In this document: positions 35,755 through 45,773 of the stretch, one piece after another
Layout: every line of letters starts with the position of its first letter
How positions within the stretch are numbered: the first letter of the stretch is position 1
From: Acidobacteriota bacterium
GTDB lineage: Bacteria > Acidobacteriota > Blastocatellia > UBA7656
NCBI GenBank assembly: GCA_016201275.1
Contig: JACQDB010000084.1
Location: forward strand, 1-64,000
Direction: 5' to 3'
Length of the DNA: 64,000 nucleotides
Made by a program: the position numbers and the translations under genes
The notes under the pieces: model-generated
What the model was told of the DNA's origin: nothing
Seen by the model: the letters and a program-made list of their open reading frames with translations, nothing else
Databases searched by the model: none

Positions 35755-35780
35755 TGGCAGTCTTTGAGATAGAGTGCTAG
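35754..35780 (+). promoter_or_regulatory. CIRCE operator (HrcA binding site)
   Basis: TTGGCAGTC (35754-35762), exactly 9 nt, then GAGTGCTAG (35772-35780). The consensus is TTAGCACTC-N9-GAGTGCTAA; 7 of 9 and 8 of 9 positions match. It overlaps the end of the -10 and the expected start site, so HrcA should repress groESL at normal temperature. hrcA is not in this window. Confidence 0.88.
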
Positions 35781-35878
35781 AAGCTCTGATGGCAACAAGT
35801 GAGTGATTAGCAGTTTATCGGAGACTTTCCACAAAGACTAAGGCGTAATTACATTTCAGAAAGGAGCATAGAAGTTCA

Positions 35879-36193
35879 ATGGCAAGCATTAGACCACTAC
35901 ACGACAGAGTCATTATCAAAAGAATCGAAGAAGGCGAACAAGTGCGCGGCGGCATCATTATTCCCGACGCGGCTAGAGAAAAACCGCAAGAGGGCGAAGT
36001 CATTGCGATAGGCAAAGGCAAGCGGCTCGACAGCGGCGAATATATTGGCCTTGATGTTCAGGCTGGCGACCGTGTGTTGTTCGGCAAGTACGCCGGCACG
36101 GAAGTCAAACTCGATGGCGACGAGTATTTGATTATGCGCGAGGACGACATCCTTGGCGTGATTGAAAAAGCAGCAAAAGGCAAAGGCAAATAA
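35879..36193 (+). CDS. groS: Co-chaperonin GroES
   Basis: 104 residues, slightly longer than the usual 95-97. [29 protein letters not shown] with the mobile loop (about 17-30), and [34 protein letters not shown] are characteristic. It caps the GroEL ring. GAAAGGAG upstream. groEL follows by 129 nt in the same transcript under CIRCE control. Confidence 0.97.
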   Translation: MASIRPLHDRVIIKRIEEGEQVRGGIIIPDAAREKPQEGEVIAIGKGKRLDSGEYIGLDVQAGDRVLFGKYAGTEVKLDGDEYLIMREDDILGVIEKAAKGKGK

Positions 36194-36316
36194 ACGGCGA
36201 GGCAAACGAGTGAAGGGTAAAGATTCGGCAGAGCCGATGGGTCGCTCATCGAGGCCGCCTTTTCTCTTCCCGCCGGTGCCGCGATTCTGAAAATTTTACC
36301 GGAGAATAAGGAGTAA

Positions 36317-37951
<1,635 letters not shown>

Positions 37952-37982
37952 TCGCGCTCAAAGCGTGTCTGCTCATCTCAAG

Positions 37983-38016
37983 AAAGGCTCGGTTGTTTCG
38001 GCAACCGAGCCTTTTT
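37983..38016 (+). terminator. Rho-independent terminator of groESL
   Basis: 13-bp stem AAAGGCTCGGTTG / CAACCGAGCCTTT, 6-nt loop, followed by TT. It lies 32 nt after the groEL stop. Confidence 0.95.
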
Positions 38017-38526
38017 AATTTCTCTTTGCGTTTCACCAGACGGGGCTGCGCGCAATTCTAAATAGAGAAAATCACCAATAAAATCAAGTATTTTTCTCTG
38101 CCTGTCATTTTTGCGACACGACCCATAACGCCATGTCGCTTGATGAACAATAGGCGGCAAGGCAAAAGTAAAAGGCAAACCGCACAACTCAGACAGCACC
38201 ATTGACAAGCGGCGGCAGATTTTTTGTAGCGCTTAGTTTTGGCCTAAGCGTCGAGAGCGTTCATCCGCGAAAGCGCAGGCAACACACTTTGGCAGGCGCT
38301 TTGGCGGTTGGGAATGGACGAAGCGCCGTAGGCTTTGACCAGGTTGCGGATTTTTGCATTCGGTCTCTCACTGTGCGAATTGATGGCAAGGATTTTTCTT
38401 TGCCTTCCAAGTAACCAATCGAGGCTTTATAATTCTTGCATCAAGGCTGGCTTTGAATTAGTATCTTGCCACTAATTGAAGCAGAGCTTTCTACAAATTT
38501 TTTCTTTAAGGAGGAACCCCGCTACT
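38017..38526 (+). other. 510-nt gap between groESL terminator and the YdcH-like gene
   Basis: No supported gene. It contains an AAAAGTAAAAGGCAAA unit (near 38164) like the repeat at 4101, and a small hairpin CGCTTAG / CTAAGCG (38230-38236, 38244-38250). The right end is the leader of the YdcH-like gene with AAGGAGG at 38509-38515. Confidence 0.5.
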
Positions 38527-38772
38527 ATGAATGTTGCAGAGACCGAAGCACTGAAACAACAACTCCTGGCTACCAATACTGAGTTTGCTGCGCTGGCGCA
38601 AGAACACCACCAATACGAAGAGCGCTTGAGCGAATTAGCCGAGTTGCATTATCCGAGTGATGAAGAACAGATGGAAGAGGCCACACTGAAGAAAAAGAAA
38701 TTGTTTCTCAAAGACCAGATGGAAGCTATGATGCGACAGTATAAAGAGCAAGGGCAAGTCGCAGGCCGTTGA
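38527..38772 (+). CDS. YdcH-like (DUF465) small helical protein
   Basis: 81 residues from ATG 38527; AAGGAGG lies 11 nt upstream, slightly long. Entirely helical and charged: LKQQLLATNTEFAALAQEHHQYEERLSEL, then HYPSDEEQMEEATLKKKKLFLKDQMEAMM. This is the DUF465 pattern, in which a helical hairpin with the Leu-x-Lys-Lys-Lys-x-x-x-Lys-Asp-x-Met motif closes the protein. Function unknown in all species; widely conserved. Confidence 0.85.
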   Translation: MNVAETEALKQQLLATNTEFAALAQEHHQYEERLSELAELHYPSDEEQMEEATLKKKKLFLKDQMEAMMRQYKEQGQVAGR

Positions 38773-38789
38773 TTGGTAATCATAAATCC

Positions 38790-38886
38790 GGTCTAATCGC
38801 CAACCGCTAACGAGGAGTTTTGCCACACCATTTTGCAGGCTTACTCAAGGTGTGTGCGTGGCAAGCGGTCGCCGATTAGACCTTTT
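38790..38886 (+). terminator. Long nested hairpin ending in a T-run
   Basis: Outer stem 38790-38808 with 38864-38882 (19 bp, 2 mismatches, GGTCTAATCG...). Inner stem TGCCACACC (38821-38829) with the GGTGTGTGCGTGGCA segment (38849-38863, bulged). TTTTT follows. It is a terminator by form, but much larger than usual; a small structured RNA is possible. The remaining gap to 39045 shows nothing else. Confidence 0.65.
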
Positions 38887-39045
38887 TGTTTCTCCACAAG
38901 TTTTTGGCGAGGCTGGGAAAACGCCCACCGGCAAAGGCGACCGTGCTTGTCGGTAGGCTTGAGCAAACGCGCCGCCCATTGCACATGGTTAGCGCGAGAC
39001 CGATAAAATCACCGTTCTGATCATTCATTTTCGATACGTAAATTC

Positions 39046-39663
39046 ATGGCAAAAGAAGGCACCCCTTTCATTGCAATTTTTCTTCTTCCGGCGGCGCTGT
39101 TTTTCTTTCTGCACTGGTGGGTGGCGGCCATTTTATGTTTGCTGCTGGCGGCGTTCATGGCGTTTTTCTTTCGCGACCCGGAGCGCACTTGTCCTGTGGA
39201 CGAGACCTTGGTGTTATCGCCAGCCGATGGGCGCGTCGTGATGCTTACCGCCGTTGACCCCAACACAGCGGATTCGCCGGTGCAGGTCTCGATCTTTTTA
39301 TCGCCGCTCAATGTTCACATCAATCGCTCGCCGATTGCCGGAGAGATCACGGATTTCGCTTATAAACCGGGGGCCTTTCATGTGGCTTCGCGGGACATCG
39401 CCTCCATTGAAAACGAGCAGAATATCGTCACCGTGAAGGGGCGCTATTTCACTGTGGGGTTTCGCCAGATCGCCGGATTGCTGGCGCGGCGAGTTGTCTT
39501 TTGGAAAAAGAAAGGCGACCATGTAGCGATGGGCGAGCGCATAGGCTTGATGAAATTCAGTTCGCGCATGGACGTGCTGTTGCCTGCGGAAATCGAAGTG
39601 CTGGTGCAGCTTGGTGACCGCGTGGTGGGCGGCATAACGGTGATAGGCCGCTTGAAACCATAA
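39046..39663 (+). CDS. psd: Phosphatidylserine decarboxylase
   Basis: 205 residues, the short proenzyme type. Two N-terminal membrane segments (about 8-45) are followed by the core: FFRDPERTCP, LVLSPADGRVV, QVSIFLSPLNVHINRSPIAG and NEQNIVTV. The autocleavage site that makes the pyruvoyl group is normally Gly-Ser; here it reads KFSSRMDVLLP, so the residue before the reactive Ser is Ser. It converts phosphatidylserine to phosphatidylethanolamine. pssA follows 76 nt downstream, forming a two-step pathway operon. Confidence 0.9.
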   Translation: MAKEGTPFIAIFLLPAALFFFLHWWVAAILCLLLAAFMAFFFRDPERTCPVDETLVLSPADGRVVMLTAVDPNTADSPVQVSIFLSPLNVHINRSPIAGEITDFAYKPGAFHVASRDIASIENEQNIVTVKGRYFTVGFRQIAGLLARRVVFWKKKGDHVAMGERIGLMKFSSRMDVLLPAEIEVLVQLGDRVVGGITVIGRLKP

Positions 39664-39739
39664 GCGAAGCGCGGTGCAGGCGAAGCACGAGGCGAGGCGT
39701 TTTTTGCCCGTCGCAAAATCATGACAGGAGGGAAGAGAG

Positions 39740-40669
39740 ATGCCCAATCGTTATACGGAATTGCCCAAAGTGCAGGCCATTCGGCTGCGCCGAAACTGGC
39801 GCAAAGGCGTCTTCGTGTTGCCCAGCCTGATTACTACGGCCAATATCTTCTGCGGCTTTTATTCGATTATGGAATCGCTGGCAGGTGGGCAGGCGTTTTC
39901 ACTTGGCGATACCGTATTGGCTGCCGAACGCTTTAATCGCGCCGCCATGAGCATAGGCTTTGCCGCCTTGTTCGACTTGCTTGATGGGCGCATCGCTCGC
40001 CTGACCAATACGACTTCGGAGTTTGGCATCGAGTTGGATTCGATTGCTGATGTGGTGTCGTTTGGCGTAGCGCCTGCGGTACTGGCTTATATTTGGGGCT
40101 ACGGTCACATCTCGCAAATCAATAAACTGGCGTGGGCGGCATCGTTCCTGTTTTTAATCTGCGGTGCTTTGCGTTTGGCGCGTTTCAACGTGCAGGCGCG
40201 GCAGCCGAATCCCAATCTGCCGCCGAAAAATCCCAAAGAGAAAAAAGCGTTCGTGGGAATGCCGATTCCGGCTGGAGCTTATTTAATTGCCGCCATCGTA
40301 CATTTTTCGCCGCTGCCGATTTCCGCCGACACCGGCTATATCATTCCCTTATCGCTCAACGCGCCGCTGATAATTCCAGGCCGAGGCTTCGCTACCGTGT
40401 TGCTGGCGCTGGTTGGCGGCTTGGCCTTGTTGATGGTTTCGACCTTTCGTTATTCGAGCCTGAATAAAATCGGTTCCGGCAAACAGAGTCCGCGAGTGGT
40501 GATTTTAGGCTTTGCTTTGCTCGGCCTGGTCATTTGGTTTTATTCGACGTGGAGCCTGCTGGCACTGTCTCTGTTGTACGCTTCGCATGGCGTCATCGCC
40601 AAATTGTGGTCGCTCGTCAAACCGCGCCGCTCGCTGTCTTCGGATGTCGAGTTGAGCCATCATTCGTAA
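39740..40669 (+). CDS. pssA: CDP-diacylglycerol-serine O-phosphatidyltransferase
   Basis: 309 residues, AGGAGG upstream. The CDP-alcohol phosphatidyltransferase motif is complete: DLLDGRIARLTNTTSEFGIELDS plus IADVVSF (Asp-Gly-x2-Ala-Arg-x7-8-Gly-x3-Asp-x3-Asp). About eight membrane helices; PSLITTANIFCGFYSI near the start is typical of this enzyme. It makes phosphatidylserine, the substrate of the psd gene immediately upstream. Confidence 0.94.
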   Translation: MPNRYTELPKVQAIRLRRNWRKGVFVLPSLITTANIFCGFYSIMESLAGGQAFSLGDTVLAAERFNRAAMSIGFAALFDLLDGRIARLTNTTSEFGIELDSIADVVSFGVAPAVLAYIWGYGHISQINKLAWAASFLFLICGALRLARFNVQARQPNPNLPPKNPKEKKAFVGMPIPAGAYLIAAIVHFSPLPISADTGYIIPLSLNAPLIIPGRGFATVLLALVGGLALLMVSTFRYSSLNKIGSGKQSPRVVILGFALLGLVIWFYSTWSLLALSLLYASHGVIAKLWSLVKPRRSLSSDVELSHHS

Positions 40670-40683
40670 ACCACCAGGTTGAT

Positions 40684-43002
40684 TTACTCGCGTTCGGCCA
40701 CGATGATGTAGCTGCGTAAGCCGCCAGCGACTTCGCTCACGTCTTTGGAATAGGTGGCGCGCACCGCACGGTGTTCTTTCACCAGTTCGTTGATTTCGCG
40801 TGCCGCAACCAAGCCGTTTTCCTGACAGGCAATCGCCCATTTTTTCAGGTGCGCGGCGGCGCTCAACATCTTGTCAACGCGCCGCAGATAGGTCTGTCGG
40901 GATTGCGGCGCGGGAATGGTCGGCGCGAAATCTTCAGCGTCTGCGGCCAGCCCTTTCACCCAACATTCGCGCCATTGATGGCGCGCCTGCGACCCTTCGT
41001 TTTCATGATGCGAAGACGGTAGATTCAAAAATAATAAATCGGCGCGCACGTTTTTGATGAAGTCCAGCGCTTGAAAATTGTAGCTGCGATTTTGCGCTTG
41101 CGGACGTGCGCCAATGGTGAAGCGCCCCGCCAGCCGCCAGAAGACGGTCGTTAAAGGGCGACGCAAATCGGCGGTCTCATCGCTGAACGATAAAGCATAA
41201 TCGCCGGTCTGCATTCCCAGCAGGCAGGCTTGAGCGCGCAGTTTGTCATCTTCCAGCGTCTCGATGTTGCGCCGCAAATTGTCCATCCACCAAGTGTCGG
41301 TTTCGCTGAACCAGCGACGCAGGCGGGGATTGGTCAGGCGCGTTCCGGGTACATAAATATCGTTGAGCAGTTGCGCGATGGTTTCTTCGCTGAGAGCTTC
41401 AGTTGATTCAACCAGCGCTCTTGCCGCCGTCGCCGCCCAAGCGCTGGGGTCGTTGGCGAGTATGCGCTTGCTCCAGGCTTTCAAATACCAGTCGAGTTTG
41501 GCTTCGCCGGAAAACGGTATCGCCACGGTCGTGAATTGAATCTGCCGCAGAACACTGGCTTCAAAAGCGAGTAGAGATTTTTTGTTATAGCCGCTCTCTT
41601 TCCAGTTCAAATAATTCGGCGCATCGTCAATGGCAATGGTTGGCGGCTCCAGGCGCGACAAGAGTTGATGCGTCGGCGGCGGTTTGACGGCAGCTTGCGA
41701 AGTTGCAGGCGCATCAACAGGGATTGACTGGCTTGGTGGAACTGGCGCAACCGGACTTGCCGTCATTGACGATGAAGCATCGGTCAACGGTTGCGTTTGC
41801 ATGGAGTCGGGAGACGCCGCGACTGGTCTTGCTGGCGTTTCATCTTCAAATAATTGTGATGAACTGGCGTTTGATGGCGCGCTTGTCGCCACCAACGGTT
41901 GCAGCGATGGCGTTGCCTCTGTAGTTGGCGATTCATCGAGCGCATCAAGCGGATTTGGGGATTGCAGAATCACGTTGTCATCGGCGCGAGGCGCAAGGGC
42001 TTCAGCGGCAAGCGCAGGCGGAGGGACGGCTTGAAGGCTAGGCGAATGAGCAGGCGTTTGATTGATGAGGTCGCCAGTTGTGCTTGATGAAGGCAGCGAC
42101 TCTTGCGGCCTTGACGCAAGAGTTGGCGCGGGAGTTGGCCAGAGACTGGAAGGTGCAGAGTCCTGCTCTTGTGGCATAGCAGCTTGCAGATGGGCCGATG
42201 TCGAGGCTTCAAGGGATGCCCATGATTCCTGATTATCAAGCGGTTGATGCAGCGCAAGCGGCTCTTGAACTTTGACGATTGGCTCATCAGTCGTAGGCGA
42301 CGAAGGGGCAGCAGACTGACGGTTTAAGCGCGCCGTGGTAATCGCATCTTCGGCTTGAATCTTTTCAAGAGTTGCTGTGGTGATGGCTTCATCCTTCATG
42401 ACAGTGGCTTGCGGCTCTTCATTCACCTGCATCTCGGCCAACAAAGCAAGCAGGGTGTGAACTACATAAGGATCGCATTCGATGCCTGCCGCAGCCTGCA
42501 AAACTTCCAGCGCCTCTGGTTTGAAATAAGCCGAGCGATAAGGGCGGTCGGAAATCAGCGCGTTATACAGTTCGATGGCGCGCAGGATTCTTGCACCAAT
42601 CGGAATGTCCTCGAAGGCCAGCATATCCGGGTAGCCGGAGCCGTTCCACCATTCGTGATGCCAGCGCACCAACAGTTGCGCGTAGCGTGACGCTTCGCGT
42701 TTCGCCATCTCTTGTTCACCGATGATGGAGTGTCGCCAGAGGTCTAGGCGTTCTTCAAAACGCGGCGCACCGCGTGCGCCATGATAGCTGGGCGACATGG
42801 CATACAAACCAATATCGTGCAATCGCGCTGCTTCGGCGATGGCCTGCGTGTCGGCTTGCGACAAGCCCATACGCCGCGCCAGATGAGTTGCCAGGTCCGC
42901 CATGACTTGCGAATGCGGCGTTGAATATTTTTCAAATTGATCTATGCGTTCGGCCAGATTGTTGATGGTTTCTTCGCGGGTTTTGCCTTTGGTTTTACTC
43001 AC
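40684..43002 (-). CDS. HD-GYP-like protein with long disordered linker and novel C-terminal domain
   Basis: 772 residues from GTG 43002 (AGGAGG 4 nt upstream). Residues 20-205 are an HD-GYP-like fold: LHDIGLYAMSP, HHEWWNGSGYPD, and SDRPYRSAYF. The metal-site segment reads AIELYNALISDRPY where canonical HD-GYP has xxDxxDAxxSDRPY, so one conserved Asp is replaced by Glu and the other by Asn. About 225-470 is a Pro/Ser/Ala/Gln/Thr-rich disordered linker. The last 300 residues (from LLAFEASVLRQIQF) form a helical domain with many Trp and Arg residues that I do not recognise. No TM segment. It may degrade or only sense a cyclic dinucleotide. Convergent with pssA, 14 nt away. Confidence 0.72.
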   Translation of the reverse strand: MSKTKGKTREETINNLAERIDQFEKYSTPHSQVMADLATHLARRMGLSQADTQAIAEAARLHDIGLYAMSPSYHGARGAPRFEERLDLWRHSIIGEQEMAKREASRYAQLLVRWHHEWWNGSGYPDMLAFEDIPIGARILRAIELYNALISDRPYRSAYFKPEALEVLQAAAGIECDPYVVHTLLALLAEMQVNEEPQATVMKDEAITTATLEKIQAEDAITTARLNRQSAAPSSPTTDEPIVKVQEPLALHQPLDNQESWASLEASTSAHLQAAMPQEQDSAPSSLWPTPAPTLASRPQESLPSSSTTGDLINQTPAHSPSLQAVPPPALAAEALAPRADDNVILQSPNPLDALDESPTTEATPSLQPLVATSAPSNASSSQLFEDETPARPVAASPDSMQTQPLTDASSSMTASPVAPVPPSQSIPVDAPATSQAAVKPPPTHQLLSRLEPPTIAIDDAPNYLNWKESGYNKKSLLAFEASVLRQIQFTTVAIPFSGEAKLDWYLKAWSKRILANDPSAWAATAARALVESTEALSEETIAQLLNDIYVPGTRLTNPRLRRWFSETDTWWMDNLRRNIETLEDDKLRAQACLLGMQTGDYALSFSDETADLRRPLTTVFWRLAGRFTIGARPQAQNRSYNFQALDFIKNVRADLLFLNLPSSHHENEGSQARHQWRECWVKGLAADAEDFAPTIPAPQSRQTYLRRVDKMLSAAAHLKKWAIACQENGLVAAREINELVKEHRAVRATYSKDVSEVAGGLRSYIIVAERE

Positions 43003-43274
43003 ACGGCCTCCTGATGGCTGCTGCAACGCTGTACGTTACAGACTATTGTTTGCCGGCGTCAAGCGCTGCGTCGGCAAGCTTCTATGATAATCGGCAGCGG
43101 CGATAAACGGAATTTATTTTCTGTAAACCGGCAGCCACTTTCTAGCGGCCAGAGAATTTGGCAGCGATGTACGGCGCGTCGAAACGATGCTACACTTTCC
43201 TCTCGACCAGCAAGTTTCGACATCAGCCAGATGGGGTGTTTGGCTTTTACTAATTCTGAGCAGAGAGGTACAAA

Positions 43275-44429
43275 ATGAGTAAGAAAAAAATTCACGCGGC
43301 GCTAATCGCTATGACGATGTGCGCGTTGCTGACGGTTGGGTGGGGGCATGGTTTTTCTGCGCTGGCGGCGACGCAGAAAAAATCCACCAAGCCTGCTCAC
43401 AAAACGCCGACGAAAACCACCACGGCAAAAGCCGCGCCGATGGCTTCCCATTATGACAAAGGCTATCAAGGCGGCTACGGCGACGGTTATGGCCAAGGCG
43501 ATATGGATTGGCGACAAGGCGTGCCGCACGATTATAAGCGTTCGGACGCCTATCAACGCCGTGAGCGCCTCTATGATGCGACCCTAGGCAATCTGGAAGA
43601 GTATCGTCAAGGCTATGAACTGGGCTTCGAGTTGGGCTACCTGGATGGCTATTACGGACGCACCCGTAATCTACAGGTTCCCGCCAACGGCGTGGTGCTG
43701 GCCAAGGCGGCGGCGTTGGCCGACGCGCAAAGAGCCAGAGAACGCGAGGCGCAAAATCGCGACAACCGCGACCCGCGTGACAATCGCGACAATCGCGATT
43801 CGCAGGTCGGCAATACTCGCGACAACCGTGACAACCGCGATACTCAAGACCGGGGCAATCGGGATTCGCGCCGCGACCCGCCTACGACCGGCGGCACTTC
43901 CATCAATATTCCCAACGATACGCAACTCCGCATCAGCTTGACTTCGCAAATTGATACCAAGACGGCGCGTGTCGGCGACCGCTTCACCGCCAAAGTGTTG
44001 ATGCCTGCGGCCTATGAAAATGCGACAGTTGAAGGCCACATCGCATCGCTCAACAAATCGGGGCGCATCAGCGGCAAGACCGAAATGGGCTTGACCTTTG
44101 ATACCATCACCCTCGATGACGGCAGAAAAGGACGACTGGAAGCGCAACTAGAAAGAGTCATCGAATCGGAATCGGTGAAAAAGGTTGACGACGAAGGCAA
44201 TATTGAAACCGGCAGCCGCACCAAAGATTCGCAGGTGCGTGGTGGTGTCGGTGCAGTTGCCGGTGCAGTGATTGGCGGCATCGCCGGAGGTGCTAAAGGG
44301 GCGCTGCTGGGCATGATACTGGGCGGCGCGGCAGGCGTTGGCACCGTAGCCATTGAAGGCAACAAGGATTTGATTTTGGAACCCGGCACCGAAATGCTGA
44401 TTCGCGCGGCTCGTTCCGGCTCTCGTTAA
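43275..44429 (+). CDS. Secreted protein with Arg-Asp-Asn repeat and glycine-zipper C-terminus
   Basis: 384 residues; AGAGG before the ATG. Signal peptide 1-32; a Lys/Thr-rich stretch; a Gly/Tyr/Asp-rich segment (YDKGYQGGYGDGYGQGDMDW and an EYRQGYELGFELGY repeat) at about 55-135; then a low-complexity RDNRDNRD tract (about 160-200). A beta-rich domain (about 212-310, IPNDTQLRISLTSQIDTKTA) contains a TrbI/VirB10-like or copper-fist-like barrel. The C-terminus (about 325-365, GGVGAVAGAVIGGIAGGAK) is a glycine zipper of the kind that inserts in membranes. An envelope-attached protein of unknown function. Confidence 0.7.
   Translation: MSKKKIHAALIAMTMCALLTVGWGHGFSALAATQKKSTKPAHKTPTKTTTAKAAPMASHYDKGYQGGYGDGYGQGDMDWRQGVPHDYKRSDAYQRRERLYDATLGNLEEYRQGYELGFELGYLDGYYGRTRNLQVPANGVVLAKAAALADAQRAREREAQNRDNRDPRDNRDNRDSQVGNTRDNRDNRDTQDRGNRDSRRDPPTTGGTSINIPNDTQLRISLTSQIDTKTARVGDRFTAKVLMPAAYENATVEGHIASLNKSGRISGKTEMGLTFDTITLDDGRKGRLEAQLERVIESESVKKVDDEGNIETGSRTKDSQVRGGVGAVAGAVIGGIAGGAKGALLGMILGGAAGVGTVAIEGNKDLILEPGTEMLIRAARSGSR
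43761..43875 (+). repeat. Imperfect tandem repeat of GACAATCGC units
   Basis: About ten imperfect 6- to 9-nt units GA(C/T)AA(C/T)CGC encode the Arg-Asp-Asn tract. All in frame, so size changes in multiples of the unit would vary the linker length without breaking the gene. Confidence 0.75.
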
Positions 44430-44811
44430 AAAAAGTGGCACTCAGGCAAACTTTGGCGCTTTACTAGCTATCGGAAAAATTGGATAAGGCATACTAGAAA
44501 ATGTAGCCGCTCTCTTCCAGTTGCCCATATATAGGGTTCGGCTCAGGGGGCCGACAACTATTAAAGCCCTCAAACTTTTTGCCGCATCGTTGACGCAATG
44601 AAATCGGCGGCGCTTAGTTTGGTAGAAAAAAGTGATGCGGCTAAACTTCAGGTAGCAAAATGCGCCAGCCGGATTTTTGGCTGGCGCATCATTCCTGTTT
44701 TATAAAGCTGCCTTCAAAGTCTATCAGCCTCTTACCACTGCACCTACCTCAAAGCTGGTTCTCTGAGACAGTTTATTAAACAGTCGGGGGATAAGCGGGG
44801 TGTCGGTCTGG
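44430..44811 (+). other. 382-nt gap with a terminator-like hairpin
   Basis: No supported gene. The hairpin ATGCGCCAGCC (44660-44670) / GGCTGGCGCAT (44679-44689) with loop GGATTTTT is a probable terminator between the convergent genes on either side. The GGGTTCGGCTCAGGGGGCCGA stretch near 44541 is GC-rich but has no recognisable riboswitch. Confidence 0.6.
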
Positions 44812-45213
44812 TTATTCTTGGTGGCGTAAAAATTCTCTTACCACACGGAGCGCCACCATCTGTAGAAAAACTTTAAGCCCAGCGATGTTGGTGACTTCAA
44901 GTTGTCGCAAGGCCAGACAGCGCTGCTCGGTCAATTTAACATAGACCCTTCGCATCAAGGTCGCCATCATTGCCTCCTGATTTGGTAAATTGAGTTCTCC
45001 TTGTGTCTCTTGTAGCTGCAATGATTGTTCTATGCTGACGCGAATGGTCGGCGAAAAGCGGCGCACAAACTCGCTCCAGGCAAGCGTGTCCACGGGACGC
45101 AACGAACAGCGGCGGATTAACTCGGCAGGTGTCAGTAATAACTCTTCTACCACCTCGGTTGCGCCGCCGTGGATTAATCTAAATGTACCAGGGTTCTCAA
45201 AATCTATTTCCAC
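44812..45213 (-). CDS. Short sigma-70 region-2-like protein
   Basis: 133 residues from GTG 45213 (GAGGA 7 nt upstream). The central part, LIRRCSLRPVDTLAWSEFVRRF followed by STIRVSIEQSL-like helices, resembles the region 2 helices of sigma factors (x-L-x-R-C-x-x-x-D-x-x-A-W-x-E-F-V-R-R-F). The rest (MRRVYVKLTEQRCLALRQLEV...FLRHQE) is helical. There is no region 4 DNA-binding domain, so it is half a sigma factor, or a decoy or co-factor. 63 nt downstream of the excisionase-like gene, same strand, likely one operon. Confidence 0.55.
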   Translation of the reverse strand: MEIDFENPGTFRLIHGGATEVVEELLLTPAELIRRCSLRPVDTLAWSEFVRRFSPTIRVSIEQSLQLQETQGELNLPNQEAMMATLMRRVYVKLTEQRCLALRQLEVTNIAGLKVFLQMVALRVVREFLRHQE

Positions 45214-45276
45214 AAATCTTTCCTCACTTCTTGATAGTTCCGGTCGCTCAGGTTCAGGAATTGATCGGCGCGGCGT

Positions 45277-45582
45277 TCAGGCGCTTTGCAATTCCAGGGT
45301 TGTGTGTCGAGCGTTGGTTGCCTGCTCCCATTGAATCAGCGACTCCGGGCAAATCAGCAGAGAACCGCTGGCGGTCTCCAAGTAATGCACCTGTTCCTCT
45401 TCGACCAAACGACATAGCTCTCGCGTGCTGTAAGGAAACAACACCGTTGCTTCATCCAGCGTCAGCAATACGGCGGTTGTGCCGCAGGCTCTGCAATAAG
45501 GTTTTGGGAACTTGCCGCGATGACGTATGACCATGACCTCGTGCGTTTCGATAGTGATCTCGGTACGGGTTTCGGTGTTCAC
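45277..45582 (-). CDS. Excisionase/MerR-like small DNA-binding protein
   Basis: 101 residues from GTG 45582 (AGGAG 5 nt upstream); the longer frame to 45660 has no ribosome site. Near the start is a CRAC pair (PYCRACG), which may bind metal. Then comes LLTLDEATVLFPYSTRELCRLVEEEQVHYLE with GSLLICPESLIQW, the layout of excisionase-type winged helices in which the second helix and wing contact DNA. It likely regulates the divergent genes on either side of the 45583-45773 spacer. Confidence 0.6.
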   Translation of the reverse strand: MNTETRTEITIETHEVMVIRHRGKFPKPYCRACGTTAVLLTLDEATVLFPYSTRELCRLVEEEQVHYLETASGSLLICPESLIQWEQATNARHTTLELQSA

Positions 45583-45773
45583 TGCCGCTCCTAAAAAATA
45601 ATTTACTAAGGCCAGTGGCTGTGCTATTCTGCACACACTCCAGGTCCTATTCGCATACATGAGTGACTGGCCTTAGTTTCGCAACGACAGCGTGCGTCAA
45701 GTGAGGCGTAAATGTACTTAGCAAAAACTTTTTTCCTCCTGAATTATTTCTGAATACGTCGAAAAGGTTGATT

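Noticed and set aside
43761-43875. Short direct repeats that could suggest a CRISPR array
   Set aside because: The units are 6-9 nt, have no spacers and are in frame within a coding gene.
44540-44580. GC-rich stretch resembling a riboswitch aptamer
   Set aside because: No conserved aptamer core recognised and the downstream gene is on the other strand.
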